A stretch of 64,000 nt of DNA. Source: JAAYDI01 sp052034005. GTDB lineage: Bacteria; Planctomycetota; Planctomycetia; Pirellulales; Pirellulaceae. The notes below the pieces were generated by a model. That model saw only the letters and a program-made list of their open reading frames with translations. It was not told the origin of the DNA and did no database searches. Every line of letters starts with the position of its first letter. Position 1 is the stretch's first letter. The stretch covers positions 105,047 to 169,046 of the forward strand of contig JBPOJB010000010.1 in NCBI GenBank assembly GCA_052034005.1. The letters run 5' to 3'. A program made the translations under genes and the position numbers. This document shows positions 8,496 to 18,040 of this stretch, one piece after another.

Positions 8496-9664
8496 ACGCT
8501 GCGCAGCGCCTCCGTCGCCTTGAGCCGCATCCCGGTCACCGCGGGCACGAAACCGCTGATCAGGCCGGTCAGCGCCGCGATGCCCACGGCCGCCAGGATC
8601 GATTCGGGCGGCAGGTAGAAGATCGGAAAGAAGTCGGGCTTGGGATTGAAGTGCAGCACGTTGGCCGCCAGCCAGGCGCTCCCCACACCCACCACGGCGC
8701 CCAGCAGGCAGAGCGACAACGACTCGCCGATCAGCAGCAGGAAGACGGTCCCGTCGCTGAAACCGATGGCTTTCAGGATGCCCATGTCGCGCGTCCGCTC
8801 CCGCGCGCTCATCATCATAGTGTTGGCCGACACGAGCAGCATCGTCAGCATGACGGTGCCGCCGATCGAGCGCAGCAGCAGTTGGAAGTTGCCCAGCGTG
8901 CCGATGAACTGGAGGTTGAACGCCTTTTCGGTCATCGTCCGCGTCTCGTGCGGGCTGTTGGCAAAACGGTCGTCGATGGCCGCGGAGATCTGCGCGCCGC
9001 GCGTCGGGTCGCTGATGCCGACGAAGTACAGGCCGACCGTGCCCTGACCGAACTGCCGCGCTTCGTCAAAACGTTTCCACGGGAAGAACATCATCGTCTG
9101 GTCGAACGTGGGCGAATCGGTGGTGTAGAGCGCCCGCACGTTGAATTCCCAGATCGTGGAGCCGTTCCGCTGTGCCCAGATCGTGCTGCGCAGCACCAGG
9201 CGGTCGCCCACCTTCTTGCCCAATCGCTCGGCCATCTTGGCGCCGAGCAAGCAGCCCATCTGGTCGTTCCTCAAGGCCGCCAGCTGTTCCGGCGGGATCC
9301 TCACTTCGGGATACAAGCGCAGGTACTCGTCCATGTCCAAGGCGAATTGGGCGAAGAACCGCTCTCGGACCTCGCCGCCGGGCTCCGGCTCCTGCGACAC
9401 GGCGCCGAACCAGGTCGCGGCGCTCACGCCGGCGACGCCTTCGATCCGGCCGATGAGCGCGCGGTAGGCCATCGGCAGCTGGAACGCGATGGATTCCTTG
9501 TGCTGCACGATCAGCCGCGAGGCGTCCGACATCTCCACGCCGGCGTTGAATGCCGCGAGCACGGCTTCCAGGAAGCAGAACAGCAGCAGCGCGATGCCGA
9601 CCCCCAGGACCGTCAGCATGGTGCGGAGCGGTTTGTGCACGAGGTATAACGGCAGGAGTCGCAT
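8492..9664 (-). CDS. ABC transporter permease, FtsX/MacB type (first permease)
   Basis: Partner permease of the same exporter, 390 aa, with the same layout: an N-terminal membrane segment (TVLGVGIALLLFCFLEAVLA), a periplasmic domain and a C-terminal FtsX region (MSARERTRDMGILKAIGFSDG, then ALTGLISGFVPAVTGMRL at the end). It lies 4 bases after the ATPase gene and overlaps the next permease by 4. The two permeases are divergent enough in sequence to suggest a heterodimer rather than a recent duplication. Confidence 0.83.
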   Translation of the reverse strand: MRLLPLYLVHKPLRTMLTVLGVGIALLLFCFLEAVLAAFNAGVEMSDASRLIVQHKESIAFQLPMAYRALIGRIEGVAGVSAATWFGAVSQEPEPGGEVRERFFAQFALDMDEYLRLYPEVRIPPEQLAALRNDQMGCLLGAKMAERLGKKVGDRLVLRSTIWAQRNGSTIWEFNVRALYTTDSPTFDQTMMFFPWKRFDEARQFGQGTVGLYFVGISDPTRGAQISAAIDDRFANSPHETRTMTEKAFNLQFIGTLGNFQLLLRSIGGTVMLTMLLVSANTMMMSARERTRDMGILKAIGFSDGTVFLLLIGESLSLCLLGAVVGVGSAWLAANVLHFNPKPDFFPIFYLPPESILAAVGIAALTGLISGFVPAVTGMRLKATEALRSV

Positions 9665-9668
9665 GGGA

Positions 9669-10385
9669 TCACGGCCCTTTGTCCGGCGCGTCCACGTCCC
9701 GTGTCAGCACGCCCTTCTCCAGGTGCAGCTGGCGGCGGGCCGCCGCCGCGACTCTCGGGTCGTGCGTGACCACGATGATGGTCTTGCCGTAGTCGCGGTT
9801 GAGCGAGATCAACAGCGCCATGATCTCCTCGGCCGAATGGGCGTCCAGGTCGCCCGTCGGCTCGTCGGCCAGCAGGATCTCGGGGTCGCAGGCCAGCGCC
9901 CGGGCGATCGCCACGCGCTGCTCCTGACCGCCCGACAGCTCGTCCGGCCGGTGATGGATCCGGTCGGCGAGGCCGACGATGTCCAGCGCCGTGAGCACAT
10001 GCGCGCGCCGCTGCTGGCGACTCAACGGCATCAGCGTCAGCGGCAGCTCGACGTTCTGGTAGGCGGTCAGCACCGGCAACAGGTTGTACGCTTGAAAGAT
10101 GTACGCCACGTGGTCGCAGCGCCAGCGGGCCAGCTGGCGCGGACGCAGCGCGGTGAGGTCCCGGCCACAGACCACCACCTGCCCGGAGGTCGGCGTGTCG
10201 AGCCCGCCCAGCAGGTTCAGCAGCGTGGTCTTGCCGGATCCCGAAGGGCCCATCAGCGCCACGAAGTCGCCCGCGTCGATCGTCAGGCTCAGGTCGTCCA
10301 GCGGGTGGATGTCGGCGTCCCCCTTGTGATAGCGCTTGGTGACTCGGCGCAGCTCGATGATCGGCGGTACGTTCACACTCGACAC
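9669..10385 (-). CDS. ABC transporter ATP-binding protein (LolD/MacB-N type)
   Basis: ATPase that powers the two-permease exporter, 238 aa. Walker A is GPSGSGKT at residues 46-53, the signature is LSGGQEQRVAIARAL near 147, and Walker B and D-loop are ILLADEPTGDLD, followed by the H-loop VVTHDPRVA. The length and motifs fit the MacB/LolD/DevA branch of ABC exporters. The GTG start at 10385 lies 5 bases after the adaptor stop; a second GTG three codons further in is possible. Confidence 0.9.
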   Translation of the reverse strand: MSSVNVPPIIELRRVTKRYHKGDADIHPLDDLSLTIDAGDFVALMGPSGSGKTTLLNLLGGLDTPTSGQVVVCGRDLTALRPRQLARWRCDHVAYIFQAYNLLPVLTAYQNVELPLTLMPLSRQQRRAHVLTALDIVGLADRIHHRPDELSGGQEQRVAIARALACDPEILLADEPTGDLDAHSAEEIMALLISLNRDYGKTIIVVTHDPRVAAAARRQLHLEKGVLTRDVDAPDKGP

Positions 10386-10390
10386 TCGGG

Positions 10391-11809
10391 CTACTCCGCG
10401 GCTTCCCGCACGGGCATCGATTCGCCGGACAGGCGCTCCGCGCCACCAACGACCACCCTGTCACCTTCGCGCACGCCGCGGGTGATCTCGACCTGCGCCC
10501 CGGCGGTGATCCCGACCTGGACGGGTTTCCGGGTGGCGATTCCGTCCTCCACGACCCATACGAAACGGCGGTCGCCCTCCGATCGAACGGCCGCCTGGGG
10601 CACGAGGATCCGCTTTGGAACCTCGCCGAACTCGATACGCGGGGGCGCATCATCCGGCACCAGCCGGACGCGCACGCCCATTTCCGGGAGGATCCGGTCC
10701 CGATCCTCCTCCTGACGCTCGACGAAATCGACACGCACCTTCACCGTCGCCTTGCTGCGATCGGCGCGGGGCAGGATGCGACATACCTTGCCTCCGAACA
10801 CCCGGTCGGGGATCGCATCCACCGAAATCGACGCGCGCTGATCCGGCTTGACAGCGGCCAGTTGCGCTTCGGCCACATCCACTTCGGCCTGCAGCGAATC
10901 CCAGTCGGCGATCGTCACGATGGAGCCGCGTGCCATCGATCCGCCGATACTGATCGGCGCGATGATCTCGCCGACTTCCGCGGCCTTCTCGGTGACCCTT
11001 CCGTCAAAGGGGGACCGGATGAAGTACTCGCGGCGCTGGCTCTCGAGCACGTTGACGCGCGCCGCGGCCGTCCGCTGCCGCGCTTCGGCCGAGCGTATGG
11101 CGGCGCTGGCCGCGACCGCCCGAGCCTTGGCCACCGTGACCTGCTGCTGAGCCTCGTGTTGGCGCTGGAGCGTCCAGGCGATTTTGGCCGCCATGGCCGC
11201 GACTTCGGTGCGGCGATCGTCCACGTCGGAATGGGCGACCGCGCCGCTGGTCGACAGATCCTCGTCGCGCTTCAGCCGGCGCTGGGCATCCGCCAGGAGG
11301 ATCCTGTACTGCTCGTTCTCCGCCAGCAGGGTCTCCAGCGGCGACTCGGCAGCCGCCAACTCGGCCGCGGCTTGCGCGGCCAGCTTCTGCAGGCGATCCA
11401 CCTCGGCCGCCGCTTCCTCCACCTCGGCGCGCGCCTGGTCGATCATCGCGTCCAACTCGTCATGGTCCAGTTCGGCAACCACGTCATCCCGTTTCACGAA
11501 GTCCGACTCGGCCACGTTCAGCTTGGCCAGCCGCCCCGTGAATTTGGCGGCCAGCACCGACTGCCGGTCCGCAACCACATAGCCCGCGGCAATCAACACC
11601 GTGTCGGCAGGCTCCCCGTCCGCCGTGATCGCGAACATGCCGCGGGCCGCCTCCACACGCACCTCCACGTCCCACATGCCCCGCAACAGGCGGGGCGAGA
11701 GACCAGCCAGCGCAAGCACCATGACCAGGACAATCCACACCCAGGGCGACACGCGTCGACGACGCCGGGTGCGATCGATCCGAAGCGCCGCCACACCGTC
11801 TGAAGCCAT
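10391..11809 (-). CDS. HlyD/MacA-family periplasmic adaptor protein
   Basis: Membrane-fusion adaptor that connects the ABC exporter to the outer membrane, 472 aa. A basic N-terminus and one membrane anchor (WVWIVLVMVLALAGLSPRLL, about 24-43) are followed by a split lipoyl/barrel-sandwich domain (KFTGRLAKLNVAESDFVKRDD and FIRSPFDGRVTEKAAEVGEI). Between them is a long alpha-helical hairpin rich in Ala/Glu (about 110-260). A beta-barrel and C-terminal domain come last. It is the first gene of the exporter operon; GGAGCGGAG precedes the ATG. Confidence 0.85.
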   Translation of the reverse strand: MASDGVAALRIDRTRRRRRVSPWVWIVLVMVLALAGLSPRLLRGMWDVEVRVEAARGMFAITADGEPADTVLIAAGYVVADRQSVLAAKFTGRLAKLNVAESDFVKRDDVVAELDHDELDAMIDQARAEVEEAAAEVDRLQKLAAQAAAELAAAESPLETLLAENEQYRILLADAQRRLKRDEDLSTSGAVAHSDVDDRRTEVAAMAAKIAWTLQRQHEAQQQVTVAKARAVAASAAIRSAEARQRTAAARVNVLESQRREYFIRSPFDGRVTEKAAEVGEIIAPISIGGSMARGSIVTIADWDSLQAEVDVAEAQLAAVKPDQRASISVDAIPDRVFGGKVCRILPRADRSKATVKVRVDFVERQEEDRDRILPEMGVRVRLVPDDAPPRIEFGEVPKRILVPQAAVRSEGDRRFVWVVEDGIATRKPVQVGITAGAQVEITRGVREGDRVVVGGAERLSGESMPVREAAE

Positions 11810-12274
11810 CTGCTCCGCTCCGCACAGACCTGCCGCAAACCGAACCGGACATTCAATTCAGCGTAGTTGCCCGGCGCGGATACGTCACTATGCCCGGCCG
11901 GGGATATTGAATCCCGCACCTGGCACGGAGGGCGCAGGACCGGGTCGGGCCCGGAATGCCGCCTGCTCCGATCAGCGGCTGCGGTCTTTGTAAGTGATTA
12001 CTGCAGCGTGGCTTGCCGAGCCTGAATCCTGTCGGGGCGCCTTACCAGCGGTCGCGCCGCCCGGGGCACCGCGCCGACGGCGGCTGATCGGGCCGCTGTG
12101 CAGGCCGCGAACTTGACTCCCCACATGCTCTGCACCCAGTCCGGCGGACTGTCTCTTCCGGGTATTGCCCGCAGTGGCGGAATCGCCGTTCGACCCGGCG
12201 ATCGGCAAGTGCGATCTGCCGGGGACGCTGAGATGGTCCCCGCCGCACCACGAAGCCACGCACCACGAAGCCAC
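11810..12274. other. 465-base intergenic region with a short tandem repeat
   Basis: This gap lies upstream of the adaptor operon and downstream of the beta-helix gene. No gene was recognised. At its right end (12246-12274) ACCACGAAGCCACGC is followed by a near-identical ACCACGAAGCCACTC, a 15-base tandem duplication that abuts the stop codon of the beta-helix gene. The adaptor operon promoter must lie here, but I see no convincing -35/-10 pair. Confidence 0.4.
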
Positions 12275-13570
12275 TCAGGGCTCCAGCTCGATGTTCGCGA
12301 CGCCCTGCGACCCTGGAGGGAGCACATTGCCGGAGAAGTGCAGGCCGCGCGGCGCATTGGCCCCGCCTTCGATGATGACCGCATAACTGTAACGGGGATC
12401 GCCGAGGTTATAGATCATATTGCCTTGCACGATCACGTCCGTTAACGGCGGATCGTCCGCTTGTTGGCCGGTGCCGAAGCGGAAAGGCGAGCGCTCATCG
12501 CCCCAGATCCAGCGGGCATCGCCATGTCCGAAGTCGGAAATGAGATTGTTGGCAACGATGGATCCGCCATCGGTGTTGGCAGCATGGGCAGCAGCCCCCG
12601 GCATCAGCCCGATGGCCCACAGGCTGTTCCGTATGAATTGATTGCCCACGATCAATACGTTGCGTGAACCATGCATGGCCTTCATGCCCATGAAGGAGTT
12701 CACAATCACGTTGTTCGCCACGATGACATGGTCGCAGTGCAGGTCGATACCCTGGGCGGCATTCTCGATGTGATTGCCCAGGATCCGCGTGACATCGCTC
12801 ACCTCCGGCGAGGTGACCAGGATGCCGGAGCCTTGCTGCCAGTTGTCCGAATAACCCCGGTCCCAGGCCTCCTGGCTCATCAAGATCCCCTTGTGTGGGT
12901 TCCGCTTCACCCAGTCGCCGAGCTGGTGCGCGGCTTTGAGTTCGGGAGTCGGGATCAAGTGCTCCTCGACGACACGATTGCTTTCGATGAGCGTGCCCGT
13001 GCTGTCGTGGACGGCGATACCCGTGCCGTCGGTGCAGTTGAAGGCGTATCCCCATTCCTGGCTGGAGGTCCGGTCGTCCACGGTCACTTGCATGTAGTTC
13101 CGCACGATGCACCGGCTGATGCGGGCGTCCTTGCACTCGCGCAAGGTGATGGCTCCGGAACGGGTGCGGTTGTCGATGACGCGCACATTGTCGATCACCA
13201 GTTCGCGGCATCGGATGGCCAGCACCCCTTCGTTGGCCGTCTCCATCTTCCCTTCGGGTCTGGTCAGCGTCAGATCGCGGATCACCGCGTCGGCCGCGTC
13301 CTCTATCTCGATAATCGGCTGATCGGCGCTGGTTTGGATGATGCGTCCCGGTCCGAACAGGCCGCTGTGTCGGCCGCGGATGCGGATCTTCTCGGTAATC
13401 TCGTAATCACCTGCGGGCACGAACAGCATCCGCTCGGGATTGGCGTCGATCGCCGCCTGGAGGGTGGCATAGTCCGCCACAGACAGCTCTGCCGGCTGGA
13501 GTCCCGCCGACGGAGTCAGCAGCAGGGCGGCAGTGAGAATCATCACAGTACCAGGTGCCGATCGTTTCAT
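12275..13570 (-). CDS. Secreted right-handed parallel beta-helix repeat protein
   Basis: Secreted protein of 431 aa with a pectate-lyase-like parallel beta-helix fold. A signal peptide (about 1-27) is followed by a pectate-lyase-like entry segment (TLQAAIDANPERMLFVPAGDYEI). Rungs then repeat the pattern NVIVNSF, ILGNHIENA, VIVQGNMIYNL. Such folds are found in polysaccharide lyases and hydrolases, but no catalytic set could be assigned. The ATG at 13570 starts the signal peptide and lies 35 bases after the tricorn stop, so the two genes may be co-transcribed. Confidence 0.75.
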   Translation of the reverse strand: MKRSAPGTVMILTAALLLTPSAGLQPAELSVADYATLQAAIDANPERMLFVPAGDYEITEKIRIRGRHSGLFGPGRIIQTSADQPIIEIEDAADAVIRDLTLTRPEGKMETANEGVLAIRCRELVIDNVRVIDNRTRSGAITLRECKDARISRCIVRNYMQVTVDDRTSSQEWGYAFNCTDGTGIAVHDSTGTLIESNRVVEEHLIPTPELKAAHQLGDWVKRNPHKGILMSQEAWDRGYSDNWQQGSGILVTSPEVSDVTRILGNHIENAAQGIDLHCDHVIVANNVIVNSFMGMKAMHGSRNVLIVGNQFIRNSLWAIGLMPGAAAHAANTDGGSIVANNLISDFGHGDARWIWGDERSPFRFGTGQQADDPPLTDVIVQGNMIYNLGDPRYSYAVIIEGGANAPRGLHFSGNVLPPGSQGVANIELEP

Positions 13571-13605
13571 ATCCGGCTTCGCGCAGGTCGGTTCGTGTCG
13601 GCGAG

Positions 13606-16600
13606 CTACCGCTTCGGGTACTCCGGCCGAGGCGGGAAGGCGGGCGGCGGATTGTCGCGGATCTGCTGCAGGATGACTTCGATGGCTTTCTCCAGTTGCG
13701 GATCCTTTCCCGCCATGACGGAGGCGGGGTCGTTGTCGACGACGATATCGGGGTCGGCGCCGTGGCCTTCGACCCACCACTGGCCTTCGCGTCCGAAGAA
13801 GCCATTGTTCGGCTGCTGGATCGTGCCGTTGTCGATCGTCTGCTGCGGATTCAGGATGCCGACCAGTCCGCCCCAGGACGGCATGCCCACCACGGCGCCG
13901 AGCCGCCGCGCCTTGAAGTGCTCCAGGAAACACTCGCCGTCCGACCCGTTGTATTCGTTCGTGACGGCCACATAGCGGCGGTTACCGGCGGAGCCCGGGT
14001 ACCGGAACGGTTCCATGCCGCGCAGGACGTTGAACGCCACCTGCTCCCGCTCCAGCTTGTCGATCAGGAAGAACTCGGTCCAGCCGCCCGAGTTCCGGCG
14101 CACGTCGATGATGATCCCGTCCTTGTATCGAAATGCGCGCCAGAACTTGTCGAACTCCGCCACGCCCGCCGCGCCCATGGCGTTGATGTGCATGTAGCCC
14201 ACGCGCCCGTCGGTGGCGGCCAGCACTTTGCGGATGTTCTCGGTGAGCCAGGCGAAGTAGCGCAGATCGCGGTCACTGCGGATCGGCTCGATTTCGTACG
14301 TCCGCGCGCCCTCTTCGACCGGCGTGTCGTTCACGGTCACCTTGACCTTCTGTCCGGCGACGACCTGGAGCAGCTTCCAGTAGTCGTCGTCCGCCCGGAC
14401 CGGCTTGCCGTCGATCGCGATGAGGAAGTTGCCGGCCTGGACGCGGATATCGGGCCGCGCCAAGGGGGCCTTCAAATCGAGGTTGTATTCGGTGGGCCCG
14501 TAGATCTTCTCGAAGCGGTACCGTCCGGCCGCCGCGTCAGCGACCAGGTCGGCGCCGAGCAGGCCGGTGTAGACCGGTGTGCTGGGCGTGGCGGCCGGCC
14601 CCATGTCGCCGCCCGAAATATAGGTGTGGCCGATGGAAAGCTCGCCAACCATCTGGGAGATCAGCCAGTTCAGCTCCTCGCGGGACGAGAGGTCGGGGAT
14701 GTCGGCGCGGTAGCGATCGCCAATCGCCTTCCAATCGTGCCCATGCATGTTGACATCGTAGAAGAACTCGTTGTACCAGCGCCACGCATCCGAGAAGATC
14801 TGCTGCCATTCGGCCAGCGTATCGACGTGGTAGACCATGCCGTTGAGGTCGATCGCGTTGCCGATTCGCCGGCTGTCATAGGCGCCCTGGAGCGTATTGA
14901 GAAAGATGCCGTTGCCGGCGCGGCACACGATCTGCCCGCCCTTGACCGACAGCCCGTAGTCGGCGATCCGATCCTCGACCGTCCGCATCTCGCGGGTGGC
15001 CATGTCGAAGATATGGAGCGTCCATTTCGTCGCGCCGCGCGGTTTGAAGATCTCCTCGTACTCGTCCTCCGTGAACTTCGGCACGGAGCACCAGGTGACC
15101 TTCCCCCGGCCCGCCCGGAGATAGAAGTAGTTCCCCGCCGGCACCGGCAGCCGGAAGATGCGCGCGGCGATGCCGTCCAGGTCGACACGCTTCTCGCTGT
15201 CGGGAACCGCCTCGACCTGCTCGCCCGGGAGGAACGGCGGCTTCCGGCCGGCCTGCAGCTGCACGGCCATCACCTGGTAGGGATTGGCGATGACGTGGTT
15301 GTCCTCGTAGAAGTCCATCTGTACGTCGAAACCCCGACTCGACAGGAAGTAGAGATACTCGCCATTGGCGTCGAAACAGGGATTCAGGTTGTCGAAGAAA
15401 TCGTCGGTCAGCGGTATGCTCTTCTTCTCGTCCAGACTGTACAGGAAGACCTGGCTGTTGTGGTTGTAGGCCACGGTCGTGTAGCACACCCACTTGCTGT
15501 CAGGCGACCATGCGTAGTCGTCGATCTCCCAGTAGAACTGGTCGTTCTTCAGCTGGTGCCACTGGGCGATCGTGGTCAACTCCCCGGTCGCCACGTCCAC
15601 CATCAGGCAGGCGAAGTCCTTGGTCCCGAACAGGATCTTCCGGCCGTCGGGAGACCAGGCGGGCCGGTAGGGCGTGCGGTCGAGCGACGTGGTGAGCGCC
15701 TTCCAGTCGCCCCCTTCGACGCTCTGCAGATAGAGCTGGTAGGAGCCGCTGCGGTCCGAGAAGAACGCCAGTTGCTTCCCGTCGGGCGAAAGGCGTGCGA
15801 GTCGTTCGCGCGAGCCCGGCGCGTTAGACAGGTTCTTCGTCTGCGCGTGCCGGTCGGCGGGCACCGAGAACAGGTCCCCGCGCGCCTCGACCAGCAGGCG
15901 CGTGCCGTCGTCGGACGCGTCCAGGCCCTGCACGTAGCCGCGCGGATTGATCACCCGATTCCGGATCTGCCAGCGGTCGGACGGCGCCTCGACCGTGATC
16001 TTCACGTCCGCGCCGTCGGCGCAGCTCAGGACGTGGATATACCCGTCGTGCATGTACACGATCCGTTGGCCGTCCGTCGCGGGCATCATCACGTCGAGCG
16101 TATCGTAGTGCGTCACCGGCGTGATCGCGCGGCTGGCCAGGTCCTGCACGTACAGGTTGGAGATCCCGTCGCGGTCGGTCAGGAAGAACATGCGGTCGCC
16201 CACCCACATCGGATAGGCGTTCTTGCCCACGTAGTCCGAGATGGGCGTGAACGCGCGCGACGTGAAATCATACATCCAGATGTCGCAGTATTGGCCGCCC
16301 TTGTACCGCTTCCACTGGTACTCCTCCCGCCCCTTGCGGCAATACAGCATCCGCGTGCCGTCGGCCGAGAAACTGCACAACGCCCCGCGGTCGATCGGCA
16401 ATCGCTCGGGCGCCGACCCGTCCCGCGACACGAAATACAGGTTCGGATCCCGGTAGATGAACGTCTCCATGTACGACCGGATGACGATGCGCGTGCCGTC
16501 GGGGGTCCAGCCGAGCACCTGGGCACCGGCCGGCGCATAGGTCAGGCGCTTCGGCTCGCCCCCCGCGGCCGGCATCAGGTACGCATCGGACGACCCTTCA

Positions 16601-16884
16601 TAGCCGGCGGAAAATGCGATCCACGCGCCGTCCGGAGAGAACCGCGCCATCGATTCCTTGCCCGGAAAGGTCGTGATCCGCTGCGCGACGCCGCCCGACG
16701 CGCTCACCGTCCACAGGTCGTTCTCATAGCTGAAAACGATGCGGTCCCCATGGATGTCGGGATACTGCATGAAACGCGCTTCCGCGCCGCACAGCGCACC
16801 GACACTCCAGACCGTCAACAGCGCACACGACCAGGCGCAAAGCGCCACGCAACCCATGCCGCGAAAAGCCCAATGGTGTCTCAC
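13606..16884 (-). CDS. Tricorn-type protease (beta-propellers, PDZ, S41 core)
   Basis: Large self-compartmentalising serine protease of the tricorn family, 1092 aa (archaeal tricorn is a little over 1000). A membrane-spanning or signal segment (about 10-33) suggests export, unlike the cytosolic archaeal enzyme. WD40-like/TolB blades fill the first two thirds (FSPDGAWIAFSAGYEG, WSPDGRKILFGTKD). A PDZ-like section (LARPDIRVQAGNFLIAIDGK) precedes the S41 core. The nucleophile is Ser981 in NGSDGE, a His is in the upstream LSIGHTYI block, and the late acidic residue is in WWVEGHGADPD, all in family order. Confidence 0.88.
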   Translation of the reverse strand: MRHHWAFRGMGCVALCAWSCALLTVWSVGALCGAEARFMQYPDIHGDRIVFSYENDLWTVSASGGVAQRITTFPGKESMARFSPDGAWIAFSAGYEGSSDAYLMPAAGGEPKRLTYAPAGAQVLGWTPDGTRIVIRSYMETFIYRDPNLYFVSRDGSAPERLPIDRGALCSFSADGTRMLYCRKGREEYQWKRYKGGQYCDIWMYDFTSRAFTPISDYVGKNAYPMWVGDRMFFLTDRDGISNLYVQDLASRAITPVTHYDTLDVMMPATDGQRIVYMHDGYIHVLSCADGADVKITVEAPSDRWQIRNRVINPRGYVQGLDASDDGTRLLVEARGDLFSVPADRHAQTKNLSNAPGSRERLARLSPDGKQLAFFSDRSGSYQLYLQSVEGGDWKALTTSLDRTPYRPAWSPDGRKILFGTKDFACLMVDVATGELTTIAQWHQLKNDQFYWEIDDYAWSPDSKWVCYTTVAYNHNSQVFLYSLDEKKSIPLTDDFFDNLNPCFDANGEYLYFLSSRGFDVQMDFYEDNHVIANPYQVMAVQLQAGRKPPFLPGEQVEAVPDSEKRVDLDGIAARIFRLPVPAGNYFYLRAGRGKVTWCSVPKFTEDEYEEIFKPRGATKWTLHIFDMATREMRTVEDRIADYGLSVKGGQIVCRAGNGIFLNTLQGAYDSRRIGNAIDLNGMVYHVDTLAEWQQIFSDAWRWYNEFFYDVNMHGHDWKAIGDRYRADIPDLSSREELNWLISQMVGELSIGHTYISGGDMGPAATPSTPVYTGLLGADLVADAAAGRYRFEKIYGPTEYNLDLKAPLARPDIRVQAGNFLIAIDGKPVRADDDYWKLLQVVAGQKVKVTVNDTPVEEGARTYEIEPIRSDRDLRYFAWLTENIRKVLAATDGRVGYMHINAMGAAGVAEFDKFWRAFRYKDGIIIDVRRNSGGWTEFFLIDKLEREQVAFNVLRGMEPFRYPGSAGNRRYVAVTNEYNGSDGECFLEHFKARRLGAVVGMPSWGGLVGILNPQQTIDNGTIQQPNNGFFGREGQWWVEGHGADPDIVVDNDPASVMAGKDPQLEKAIEVILQQIRDNPPPAFPPRPEYPKR

Positions 16885-16992
16885 GGTTACTCCTCCTCGC
16901 TCAACAGCACGTTACTCGTTCGGGCCGGACCTGACCAGTAACCGGCGCAGGGCGGCGGCGGCCCCGTGAAACGTTCCACCGGCACGGGCGGC

Positions 16993-17724
16993 TCAGGCGG
17001 GCTTCGAACGCCGACCCCGGCGCAGGCCCCAGAACGTCAGCCCCGCCAAGCCCATCGACGAGAGAATCAGCGTCGAGGGCTCCGGGAGGTGCTGGACGTT
17101 CACGTTCTCGAGCTGAATGCCGTCGCCGACCGATGCGCCGCGGACCACCACGTCCCACTGGGTGGCGAAGCCCAGCGGCTGAGTTGCCTGGCTGAAATCG
17201 ATCGTCCCCGGCCAGTTGCCTTGGGAAAGCGATATCTGGCGAATCGAACTGGTGCCCGGAAACAAGGCCGCCAGGTCGACCAGCACGCCGTCGGCCAGCA
17301 AGTCAAAGCCCTCGCCGATGCCCACGGAGGCAAAGGTCAACAACGTGATTTGGACCGGCGCCTGGAAGGCCAGCCGGATGTACTCGCCATCATGACGGCC
17401 GTCGATCTGGACCTGGTTCTGGATGCCCACGTCGCGCCCTGCGCTCGGGTTGAGCACCCCTAAACCCCACTTGTCCAAATAGGCCCGCGCGGTCGACGCG
17501 TCCGAACTCGGATCGCTGCCGACCAACGCCCCGCTGACCTGGACCGTGAAGTCCTTCGGACCAAACTGCGGGGCCACATCCAGAAACTGACAGAAGCCGC
17601 GCTCCTGCCCCTCGATCCCCGGCATGAAGTGATACGCAATGTCGCCCCGCACCGACACAACCGACCCCAAAACGACCCCAAACCACACTAGTCCCGCTAA
17701 CGCGTTGCCCACCTTTGAACTCAT
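16993..17724 (-). CDS. PEP-CTERM sorting-signal protein
   Basis: Exported protein of 243 aa with a C-terminal PEP-CTERM tripartite signal: LPEP motif, a hydrophobic stretch (STLILSSMGLAGLTFWGL) and an Arg-rich tail. Such proteins are processed by exosortase and sent to the surface or matrix. The N-terminus (MSSKVGNALAGLVW...) is a signal peptide. The ATG at 17724 is preferred because the longer reading would place about 43 residues before the signal. The body is beta-rich with no known catalytic domain. No exosortase gene is in the window. Confidence 0.82.
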   Translation of the reverse strand: MSSKVGNALAGLVWFGVVLGSVVSVRGDIAYHFMPGIEGQERGFCQFLDVAPQFGPKDFTVQVSGALVGSDPSSDASTARAYLDKWGLGVLNPSAGRDVGIQNQVQIDGRHDGEYIRLAFQAPVQITLLTFASVGIGEGFDLLADGVLVDLAALFPGTSSIRQISLSQGNWPGTIDFSQATQPLGFATQWDVVVRGASVGDGIQLENVNVQHLPEPSTLILSSMGLAGLTFWGLRRGRRSKPA

Positions 17725-18040
17725 CTTCAATGCCCTCACCGCCTCAATCACTCGGTTCACGGTTGCGGCGAAGCCGGCAGCAGACCCCCCCATGAGCCAC
17801 TTGTTTACCGTCCGTAGATTCTCCGACCAGTCCGGCCCGCCCATATCCTGCAAACTTCCTGTTTAGCGCTCCATAATACCAAAGACCCGTATTCTTTCCG
17901 CTTTTTTGACAGCCAAAACGGAAAAAAGGACGTAAATTGGCCAAATTAAGAGGGCATCTACGGGTCGAGATGACCGACACCCCCCATCATCGTGGGAATG
18001 CGGTCGCCGCTCAGGTAGCGTTTCACGTGGCTTGGCGGGC
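17725..18040. other. AT-rich intergenic region upstream of the PEP-CTERM gene
   Basis: This 316-base gap lies between the PEP-CTERM gene start and the 3' end of the isochorismatase-ThuA gene. Positions 17860-17960 are much more AT-rich than the surroundings. No gene was recognised. It most likely holds the PEP-CTERM promoter and leader. Confidence 0.4.
17873..17881 (-). promoter_or_regulatory. Possible extended -10 promoter element for the PEP-CTERM gene
   Basis: On the minus strand this reads TGGTATTAT, an extended -10 (TGn plus TATTAT) about 150 bases before the PEP-CTERM ATG. No good -35 hexamer is found at 16-18 bases, which extended -10 promoters can tolerate. The call rests on position and base composition only. 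Confidence 0.33.

Noticed and set aside
12246..12276. Insertion-sequence end
   Set aside because: Only a 15-base tandem duplication is seen; there is no inverted terminal repeat, target duplication or transposase.
13555..16941. Very long open frame on the + strand opposite the tricorn gene
   Set aside because: It is the antisense shadow of a GC-rich gene with a clear tricorn family match; its translation has no recognisable domain and is Arg/His/Val-biased.
17906..17938. TTGACA plus TAAATT promoter on the + strand
   Set aside because: The spacer is 21 bases and no + strand gene follows.
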